From Clostridia bacterium (GTDB lineage: Bacteria; Bacillota; Clostridia; Oscillospirales; CAG-382): 6,336 bases of DNA. Both the position numbers and the translations under genes were made by a program. The notes below the pieces were generated by a model. That model ran no database searches. It was not told the origin of the DNA and was given only the letters and a program-made list of their open reading frames with translations. The stretch covers positions 1-6,336 of the forward strand of contig JAGBCG010000118.1 in NCBI GenBank assembly GCA_017938055.1. Reading direction: 5' to 3'. Shown here one piece after another: positions 1-5,402 of this stretch; position 1 is the first letter of the stretch; every line of letters begins with the position of its first letter.

Positions 1-32
1 ATATCATTGAAATTAGAATTAAAACCAGTCAT
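1..32 (-). CDS. 5' end of an unidentified protein gene (partial)
   Basis: An ATG at 30-32 on the minus strand opens a frame reading MTGFNSNFND, then runs off the left edge of the window. It is called a gene because a near-perfect Shine-Dalgarno sequence, GGAGGA, lies 8 bases upstream at 41-46. That is the strongest ribosome binding site in the window. It has the same orientation as the aromatic operon and lies 113 bases beyond the aroQ stop, so it could be a further operon member reached by readthrough or the first gene of a new unit. Ten residues, rich in Asn and Phe, are too few to assign a family, and no function is proposed. Confidence 0.6.
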   Translation of the reverse strand, partial: MTGFNSNFND

Positions 33-40
33 AAAATAGT

Positions 41-46
41 TCCTCC
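41..46 (-). promoter_or_regulatory. Shine-Dalgarno site of the partial downstream gene
   Basis: The minus strand reads GGAGGA followed by an 8-base spacer (ACTATTTT) and ATG. Both match and spacing are near ideal for a Firmicute. It lies in a very AT-rich stretch where a GGAGGA by chance is unlikely, so it is the main support for a gene starting at 32. Confidence 0.75.
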
Positions 47-107
47 ACAAAATGTACTTGTAAAGGAACGTAATTTTTTATGTTAGTAACAATTCTATTT
101 ATGCATA

Positions 108-113
108 ATTATA
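108..113 (-). promoter_or_regulatory. Possible -10 element (TATAAT) for the downstream gene
   Basis: The minus strand carries an exact TATAAT, which would place a transcription start near position 101, about 70 bases before the ATG at 32. The -35 region is poor: with a 17-base spacer the hexamer is AACAAA, which does not resemble TTGACA. A TTGGTA further upstream is too far away (23 bases). In sequence this AT-rich a TATAAT can arise by chance, so this is only a candidate. Confidence 0.2.
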
Positions 114-145
114 TTTAAAATTGTATATTTTTTGTTTACCAATAC

Positions 146-592
146 TCATGTAGGACAGAGACTTAGTTTTTCAAGCAAAAGCTTTAAAGCATGTACATAT
201 CCATCAAAGCCCTCTCCTGCGACCCTTGCGAAGCAATACATACCTGCGTATGAAATTTTGCGAAAGTCCTCACGTGAATCTACGTCTGAAATGTGTACCT
301 CAACTGCAGGAATATTTACTGCTTTTAAAGCATCTAAAATTGCAACGCTTGTATGAGTATATGCAGCAGGATTTATCACAATTCCGTCCTTATTTCCGTA
401 GCACTGCTGAATTTTATCAACTAAGCAGCCCTCGTGGTTAGACTGATACAGCTCGACCTCGCACCCAAGCTTTTTTGCACTTATCTGTATCAGCTCACAC
501 AAATCATCATACGTTTCATTTCCGTATATGTTTTTTTCACGTATGCCGAGAAAATTAAGGTTTGGCCCATTAATAACAAGTATTTTTTTCAT
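146..592 (-). CDS. aroQ: Type II 3-dehydroquinate dehydratase
   Basis: This enzyme dehydrates 3-dehydroquinate to 3-dehydroshikimate in the cytoplasm, step 3 of the shikimate pathway. At 148 residues it has the usual length of the small dodecameric type II family, unrelated to type I AroD. Visible family motifs are NGPNLNFLG (8-16), the active-site loop REKNIYG with Arg18 and catalytic Tyr23, QSNHEG (50-55), INPAAYTHTS (73-82) with Asn74 and His80, and EVHISDVDSRE (98-108) with His100. Asp103 stands where Asn is usual in the HISN motif. The ATG at 592 is preferred over an in-frame GTG at 601: the ATG has AGGGAG 8 bases upstream, while the GTG overlaps that Shine-Dalgarno sequence, and MKKILVINGPN is the normal family start. 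The gene follows aroE-aroK by 12 bases and is the last clear member of the operon. Identity is very secure. Confidence 0.97.
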   Translation of the reverse strand: MKKILVINGPNLNFLGIREKNIYGNETYDDLCELIQISAKKLGCEVELYQSNHEGCLVDKIQQCYGNKDGIVINPAAYTHTSVAILDALKAVNIPAVEVHISDVDSREDFRKISYAGMYCFARVAGEGFDGYVHALKLLLEKLSLCPT

Positions 593-600
593 TTGTTTCA

Positions 601-606
601 CTCCCT
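601..606 (-). promoter_or_regulatory. Shine-Dalgarno site that fixes the aroQ start
   Basis: The minus strand reads AGGGAG, then the 8-base spacer TGAAACAA, then ATG at 592. The site overlaps the TAG stop of aroE-aroK (605-607), which suggests translational coupling. The upstream GTG at 599-601 shares its first base with the Shine-Dalgarno sequence, leaving no spacer, so it is unlikely to be used. Confidence 0.8.
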
Positions 607-1849
607 AAAACAGTGTGGGCAGCTTTTCATCTATCATTCTGTATAGACGCTGTGCACATTCTGCCACATCCTCGTGGGTTTCTATTATTATATCTGCCGC
701 ATTTTCGTATATTTCATGACGCTGCTCATATAATTCAAGGATTTTATCATAACCACCGGCGGACAGAGGTCTACAGTCAGTTGAAAGCTTTTCAAGCTCT
801 CTCTTAAGGTATACCACAATTCCATTTTGCTTGATTAGCTCAATGTTTTTTTCACGCTTTACTGCTCCTCCCCCTGTTGCTATTACCTTTTCCGACAGAG
901 CACAGAGCATTTCTATTGCCTGAGTTTCCTTATCTCTGAAATATTCTTCTGAGTATTTTTCAAAAATTTCCGGAATAGACATTCCGCATTGTTCCACAAA
1001 AACGTCGGTATCAAGAAAGCTTCGTCCCGTTATCCTTGCATATTCCTTTCCAACGCTCGTCTTTCCGCAACCAGGCATTCCCACAAACACAACGTTCAGT
1101 ATTTTTTTCATGCATTTTACAAGCACATCCTCTATCACACAATCCTCGATTTTTACATCAAAAAAGTATTCATGTGCTCTTACTGCCTGTGCTACAAGCA
1201 TAGAAAGTCCCGTTGTACACGGCAAGCCTCGCTTTTGTGCTTCAAGCACAAGTGCGGTCTTTAAGGGATTATAAATTACGTCAACAACACCCGTCAAATC
1301 AGGAAACTTTGAAAGCTCTATTATTTTTCTTCCGTTATCAGGATACATTCCAACAGGTGTTGTATTGATAATAATTTCTGCATCGCTGTGGAGATATACA
1401 TTGTCGTAATTCACCTGTCCCTTACGGGAAACCACAATACACTGCCTTGCCCCCTCTGCCTTACACACAGCTCTTGCAGTAAGGCTCGTTCCGCCGCTTC
1501 CGAAAATCAGAACCTTTTTCCCCTTTATATCTATTTTCGCACGCTTTAACATATACACAAAACCTGCGTAATCTGTATTATAGCCGTAAAGCTTGCCATC
1601 TTTATTAACAACTGTGTTTACGCTTCCTATATTTTTTGCTTCTTCAGAAACAACATCGCACAAATTATAAGCATCCGTCTTATATGGAATGGTAACATTG
1701 AGTGCCTTAAAGCCTTTACTTTCCATCAGTTCATAAAACTCGTCTTTTTCAAGGCTATAAAGGTTATACTGCTCATTTCCCAAAAGCTCATGTATTATTT
1801 TTGAATAGCTGTGTTTCAGCGTTCTTCCGCACAATCCATACTGTATCAT
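605..1849 (-). CDS. aroE-aroK: Bifunctional shikimate dehydrogenase / shikimate kinase
   Basis: One 414-residue frame joins two consecutive pathway enzymes. Residues 1 to about 246 are AroE, which reduces 3-dehydroshikimate to shikimate with NADPH. Evidence is the shikimate-binding HSYS (13-16), NVTIPYK (51-57) with catalytic Lys57, GSVNTV with Asn78, NTDYAGF with catalytic Asp93, the glycine-rich nucleotide loop FGSGGT (116-121), NTTPVGM (162-168) and the C-terminal GLSMLVAQA. Residues 247-414 are AroK, which phosphorylates shikimate with ATP. Evidence is the P-loop GMPGCGKTS (257-265), LDTD (279-282), FRDKE (304-308), GGG (326-328), lid motif RPL (360-362) and Arg377. Met247 matches the usual start of a stand-alone AroK, so the linker is essentially nil. 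Both domains have all key residues and appear active. The start ATG has AGAGGG 8 bases upstream, 22 bases after the pheA stop. Confidence 0.95.
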   Translation of the reverse strand: MIQYGLCGRTLKHSYSKIIHELLGNEQYNLYSLEKDEFYELMESKGFKALNVTIPYKTDAYNLCDVVSEEAKNIGSVNTVVNKDGKLYGYNTDYAGFVYMLKRAKIDIKGKKVLIFGSGGTSLTARAVCKAEGARQCIVVSRKGQVNYDNVYLHSDAEIIINTTPVGMYPDNGRKIIELSKFPDLTGVVDVIYNPLKTALVLEAQKRGLPCTTGLSMLVAQAVRAHEYFFDVKIEDCVIEDVLVKCMKKILNVVFVGMPGCGKTSVGKEYARITGRSFLDTDVFVEQCGMSIPEIFEKYSEEYFRDKETQAIEMLCALSEKVIATGGGAVKREKNIELIKQNGIVVYLKRELEKLSTDCRPLSAGGYDKILELYEQRHEIYENAADIIIETHEDVAECAQRLYRMIDEKLPTLF

Positions 1850-1871
1850 TTATAAAACCCTCTGCAACTGA

Positions 1872-3032
1872 TTAAACTTCTGTATAATTTCCCAAAAAAA
1901 CAAATTCCTCAGGTCTTGCATCAAGCTCGCAAAGATATGACAAAAGCTCCTGTGTCAGACCATATGACTCTATTTCCGCGTAGAACATAAACTCAAAGTC
2001 CCGTCCTTTTATTGGTCGGCTTTCAAGCTTTGTCAGGTTTACTCCTATTGCAGTAAAGCGTGAAAGTATGCTTGACAAGCTTCCTATACGATGAGGAACG
2101 GTAAACATTATGCCGATTTTTGATGAGGCCGGATATATTTCAAATTCTCCTGAAATGCATATAAAGCGGGTATGATTATTGTCGCTGTTCTGCAAATCGC
2201 CGCTTACAATTCCAAGTCCATACAGTTCAGCACAGTCATATGAGGATATTGCCGCAATGTCACTTCTGTCGCTTTCCGACACCATCTTTGCCGCCATTGC
2301 CGTATTCTTACAAACGTTTACATTGATTTGAGGATTATTAGTGAAAAACTCACTGCACTGTCCTATTGCCTGAGAATGACTGTAAACCTCTTTTATTTCA
2401 CAGAGCTTCACACCTTTTTTTGCAAGCAAAACATGATGAATGGGCACTTTTACTGTCCTTACTATATGTATTCTGTTTTTAAATTCTTTTAACAGGTCAT
2501 AGACATCTGTAACAGAGCCATGCAAACTGTTTTCTATGGGAACAACTCCATATCTGCACTCTCCCGATGCCACCTTTTCAAAGGCATTACGGAAAGTGTC
2601 GGCATAGGTTATATCAGGGCGTCTGAAAAGCCTTTCACATGCTTTCTGGGAATACGCACCCTCAACTCCCTGACACACAACTGATGCATTAGCGGGAAAA
2701 TACTCGGGTGTATTCTCTTTAGCTTTCTTTATATCCTGTGCAAGAGAGGTGTCCTCAAGCAGCATTTTATTCTGTTTTGCTCTGCTGATTTCAAAAATCG
2801 TATTATAAAGCATTGAAAAATAGCTTGCCATTTCTGCATCCATATCCTTTGTAATACGATTAACTATTGCTCTTTCTCTTGCAGGATCAAAAACAGGCTT
2901 ATTGTTTTGTCTTTTATACTCTGCAACACAACCCGAAAGCTCCATGCGTCGCAAAAACAGCCTTACAAGCTCATTATCCGTTTCATTAATTTCAAGTCTT
3001 ATTTTTTCAAGGTCAAGTGTTTTTTCGTCCAT
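1872..3032 (-). CDS. pheA: Bifunctional chorismate mutase / prephenate dehydratase (P-protein)
   Basis: This protein turns chorismate into prephenate and then phenylpyruvate, committing carbon to phenylalanine. The 386 residues equal the length of E. coli PheA. Residues 5-90 form an AroQ-class helical chorismate mutase with Arg12, Arg28/Arg29, Lys40, Asp49, Arg52 and Glu53 in the expected places. Residues 117 to about 295 form the dehydratase, with CQGVEGAYS (120-128), YGVVPIENSLHGSV (161-174), YSHSQAIGQC (217-226) and the catalytic HTRF (287-290). Residues 304-380 form an ACT domain with GSLS (317-320) and ESRP (337-340), the sites that bind phenylalanine in relatives, so feedback inhibition by Phe is predicted. 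The start is the ATG at 3032, with AGAGGA 6 bases upstream. A TTG six codons earlier overlaps the aroC stop and has no ribosome binding site at a suitable distance. From the ATG the gap to aroC is 14 bases. Confidence 0.96.
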   Translation of the reverse strand: MDEKTLDLEKIRLEINETDNELVRLFLRRMELSGCVAEYKRQNNKPVFDPARERAIVNRITKDMDAEMASYFSMLYNTIFEISRAKQNKMLLEDTSLAQDIKKAKENTPEYFPANASVVCQGVEGAYSQKACERLFRRPDITYADTFRNAFEKVASGECRYGVVPIENSLHGSVTDVYDLLKEFKNRIHIVRTVKVPIHHVLLAKKGVKLCEIKEVYSHSQAIGQCSEFFTNNPQINVNVCKNTAMAAKMVSESDRSDIAAISSYDCAELYGLGIVSGDLQNSDNNHTRFICISGEFEIYPASSKIGIMFTVPHRIGSLSSILSRFTAIGVNLTKLESRPIKGRDFEFMFYAEIESYGLTQELLSYLCELDARPEEFVFLGNYTEV

Positions 3033-3038
3033 AATTTT

Positions 3039-3044
3039 TCCTCT
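3039..3044 (-). promoter_or_regulatory. Shine-Dalgarno site that fixes the pheA start
   Basis: The minus strand reads AGAGGA, then AAAATT, then ATG at 3032. This 6-base spacing suits the ATG. The TTG at 3048-3050 lies upstream of this site and so cannot use it. The site sits just after the aroC TGA (3047-3049), consistent with ribosomes reinitiating from aroC. Confidence 0.8.
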
Positions 3045-3046
3045 TT

Positions 3047-4120
3047 TCAAAGCAAAAACTGTGCTATTGCTATTGCCGCCGCAGCCTCAATACACGGCAC
3101 TGCTCTTTGAACAATACATGGGTCATGTCTTCCCTTAATTTCAAGAACATCATTTTTACCCGTCTTTATATTCACCGTTTTCTGACAACGTGCAATGGAG
3201 GGTGTTGGCTTTATACAAACATCAAAATTTATTGGCATTGAAGTACTCATTCCTGCACAGATTCCTCCTGCATTATTAGAAAGCGTTCTCACTCTGCCAT
3301 TTTCGTCATATGTATATTCATCATTATTTTGTGACCCATATCTTTTGCTCACTTCAAAGCCAGCACCAAACTCTATTCCCTTTACAGCCGGTATTGCAAA
3401 AACGCTGTGAGCAATGACGTTTTCCAAGCCGTCAAACATAGGCTCACCTATGCCTGCTTCAAGCCCTGTAATCATACATTCTATGCTTCCGCCAACAGAA
3501 TCAAGGTTATTTTTGGCTTCAAGGATTTTTTCCTTCATCATTTCTCCCTTTTTATCATTAAGCACGGGAAAATCCTTGTCTGACGCTGTCTTTATATAAT
3601 CACAGCTATTACACATATTATCAAATCTGTCATCCTCAATTTCTCCAATGCTCAGTATATGTGCACCGATATACACTCCCTTTTGCTCGAGCATTTGCAT
3701 TATTATTGCTCCCGCTACGCAAATGGGTGCAGTGAGTCTTCCCGAGAACTGACCGCCGCCTCTGACATCAAAGTTTCCGTCGAACTTGACATTTGCAGGA
3801 TAGTCTGCGTGGGACGGACGCATTTTTGCTTCAAGCTCGCTGTAATCCTTTGAGTGCTGATCGCCGTTTTCTATAATCGCACAAATGGGAGCTCCACAGG
3901 TTTTGCCATTATACAGTCCCGAAACTATTTTAACTTTATCCGCCTCTTTACGTGAAGTTGAAAAGGCATTTTTTCCGGGTGCTCGTCTGTCAACAAAGCT
4001 CTGAAGCTTTTGTTCGTCGATAGGAAAATTTGCCTCAAGACCGTCAACAACAACTCCTATTGCCGTAGCATGTGACTGACCAAAGACCGTTACCTTGATT
4101 TTTTGTCCAAATGTATTCAT
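3047..4120 (-). CDS. aroC: Chorismate synthase
   Basis: AroC removes phosphate from EPSP to give chorismate, the last common step, and needs reduced FMN although the reaction is redox neutral. The 357-residue length is normal. Supporting motifs are the N-terminal FGQSHATAIG (13-22) with conserved His17, RRAPG (45-49), RPSHADYP (101-108) with conserved His104, RGGGQFSGRLTAP (120-132), DSVGG (207-211), NNAGGI (282-287), KPTPSI (304-309) and GRHDPCI (330-336). The first signature departs from the usual GESHG: Gln15 replaces Glu and Ala18 replaces Gly. The later glycine-rich segment reads AGMSTS (289-294) where GGIS(N/S)G is common. Both histidines and the flavin-loop arginines remain, so I read it as a divergent but functional enzyme. 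The ATG has AAAGGA 7 bases upstream, overlapping the aroA stop, and the gap is 12 bases. Confidence 0.96.
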   Translation of the reverse strand: MNTFGQKIKVTVFGQSHATAIGVVVDGLEANFPIDEQKLQSFVDRRAPGKNAFSTSRKEADKVKIVSGLYNGKTCGAPICAIIENGDQHSKDYSELEAKMRPSHADYPANVKFDGNFDVRGGGQFSGRLTAPICVAGAIIMQMLEQKGVYIGAHILSIGEIEDDRFDNMCNSCDYIKTASDKDFPVLNDKKGEMMKEKILEAKNNLDSVGGSIECMITGLEAGIGEPMFDGLENVIAHSVFAIPAVKGIEFGAGFEVSKRYGSQNNDEYTYDENGRVRTLSNNAGGICAGMSTSMPINFDVCIKPTPSIARCQKTVNIKTGKNDVLEIKGRHDPCIVQRAVPCIEAAAAIAIAQFLL

Positions 4121-4132
4121 AGTTTTTTCCTT

Positions 4133-5392
4133 TCAGCTTCTTATAGATAGCTTATCAAAATCGGAAAAGAAGGTGGTATAAGATTTTTCTGTCGCCTGTG
4201 CACCCTCAATTATCACCTGTTTTTTACAAATAAGTGAGCATATGGCACTGCTCATCACTATTCTGTGGTCATTATGACCCACAACTGTGCCGCCCTCAAG
4301 CTTACCCATGCCATCAATTATAAGTCCGTCATCTGTTATTTCAACCTTGCCACCAAGACGTGTTAGAAAATCATACGTTGTTTCAAGCCTGTCGCTCTCT
4401 TTAAGTCTTAAACGCTTTGCTCCATAAATGGTAGTTCTTCCTCTTGCGGCACATGCCACCACCGACAAAACAGGAACAAGGTCAGGTATATTTGTTGCGT
4501 CAATTTCTATTGACTTTAACCGCCCTGCTTCAAAGCTTATTCCGTCTTTTGTCACTATCTTTTTTGCTCCGAAGCGTTCAAGAATTTCAGTTACGTATCT
4601 GTCTGCCTGTGGACAGTTTTCATCAAGTCCACGCAGTACAACATTTGCTCCCAACGCATCGGCACACAGCCAGAACGCTGCCGAAGACCAATCTCCCTGT
4701 GCCTTTATCTGACCTGGCGAAGTATAGTGCTGTCCAGGCTCCACTCTATAAAAACCGTTGCCCTTTTGTATTTTTATACCAAATTTTGTCATGGTATCCA
4801 CCGTCATGTCAACATAGCCTGCAGATTCAAGAGGTGTTGTAATTCTTACCTCGCCCCCGTCCTCAAGAAGTGGAAGCATCAGCAACAGTCCGCTTATGTA
4901 CTGACTGCTTACATTTCCCGGAATTGTAAACACACCACCGCTTTTCACATTTTGCATCACTGTCATTGGTATTTTTTCGCTTGAAAACTCAGCTCCATGC
5001 TCTTTTAAGCTTTGACACAGAAGTGACATAGGTCTTTCGGGAAGTCTTCCGCTTCCCACAAGGCTCACTTTTTTACAAATAGCTGCAGCAACAGGAAGAA
5101 TAAACCTTGCAGTAGATCCACTCTCACAGCAATCAAGAGTAAGCCCCTGCATAATTTTATTTTTATCACAGGGTATAACAACAAGCTCTCCGTCATAAAA
5201 CTCTGCCGATGCCCCAAGCATTTTTACACATTCAACTGTTGTTATTATATCCTTTGACAATCCGCAAAAGCTGATTTTGGTTGGTTTATCCGACAAAGAC
5301 GCACATATAATACATCTGTGAATATCAGATTTTGACGAAATGATATCTAGTGTTCCCGAAAGTGCGGTATTTGAATCAAGTGTTACTGTCAT
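4133..5392 (-). CDS. aroA: 3-phosphoshikimate 1-carboxyvinyltransferase (EPSP synthase)
   Basis: AroA transfers the enolpyruvyl group of PEP to shikimate 3-phosphate, forming EPSP. The 419 residues fit the two-domain inside-out barrel family. Residues matching the E. coli active site are SKSDIHR (20-26) with Lys21, Ser22 and Arg26; ESGSTAR (90-96) with Gly92 in the PEP and glyphosate loop and Arg96; VSSQY (161-165); GDWSSA (233-238); PQADRY (261-266); IPDLVP (302-307) with catalytic Asp304; RLRLKESDR (327-335) with Lys331, Glu332 and Arg335; and NDHR (374-377). The loop after Gly92 differs from the E. coli NAGTAMRPL form, with Phe97 in place of the familiar Pro. The start ATG has AAAGG 7 bases upstream, overlapping the aroB stop, and the gap is 10 bases. 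It is followed directly by aroC, so steps 6 and 7 are adjacent. Identity is very secure. Confidence 0.97.
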   Translation of the reverse strand: MTVTLDSNTALSGTLDIISSKSDIHRCIICASLSDKPTKISFCGLSKDIITTVECVKMLGASAEFYDGELVVIPCDKNKIMQGLTLDCCESGSTARFILPVAAAICKKVSLVGSGRLPERPMSLLCQSLKEHGAEFSSEKIPMTVMQNVKSGGVFTIPGNVSSQYISGLLLMLPLLEDGGEVRITTPLESAGYVDMTVDTMTKFGIKIQKGNGFYRVEPGQHYTSPGQIKAQGDWSSAAFWLCADALGANVVLRGLDENCPQADRYVTEILERFGAKKIVTKDGISFEAGRLKSIEIDATNIPDLVPVLSVVACAARGRTTIYGAKRLRLKESDRLETTYDFLTRLGGKVEITDDGLIIDGMGKLEGGTVVGHNDHRIVMSSAICSLICKKQVIIEGAQATEKSYTTFFSDFDKLSIRS

Positions 5393-5402
5393 ATTTTTAC
5401 CT

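Larger units (their letters stand above)
33..145. other. AT-rich intergenic spacer without visible terminator
   Basis: This 113-base stretch between the aroQ stop and the next start codon is about 21% GC, far below the flanking genes. Read on the minus strand it contains a TATAAT at 108-113, a 10-base palindrome TTATGCATAA at 99-108, and an 11-base dyad TGTTACTAACA at 81-91. No GC-rich stem followed by a T-run is present, so a classical Rho-independent terminator for the aro operon is not seen here. I see no small ORF with its own ribosome binding site other than the one starting at 32. Confidence 0.6.

Noticed and set aside
99..108. Palindrome TTATGCATAA as an operator
   Set aside because: It is short and almost entirely A/T in sequence of about 21% GC, so chance is an adequate explanation.
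181..190. Palindrome GCTTTAAAGC as a terminator stem
   Set aside because: It lies inside the aroQ coding region, has no loop-forming centre and is not followed by a T-run on the minus strand. The adjacent AAGC-TTTT-GCTT stem is only four pairs.
599..601. GTG as the aroQ start codon
   Set aside because: It overlaps the Shine-Dalgarno AGGGAG and would leave no spacer. The ATG at 592 has an 8-base spacer and gives the normal family N-terminus.
4444..4842. 132-codon plus-strand open frame
   Set aside because: It is opposite aroA, overlaps another plus-strand frame in a different phase, and shows no family motif.
4133..5392. AroA as a CP4-type (class II) glyphosate-tolerant enzyme
   Set aside because: Gly92, equivalent to E. 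coli Gly96, is retained, whereas CP4 has Ala there, and I do not see the class II motifs I know. Sensitivity is left undecided.
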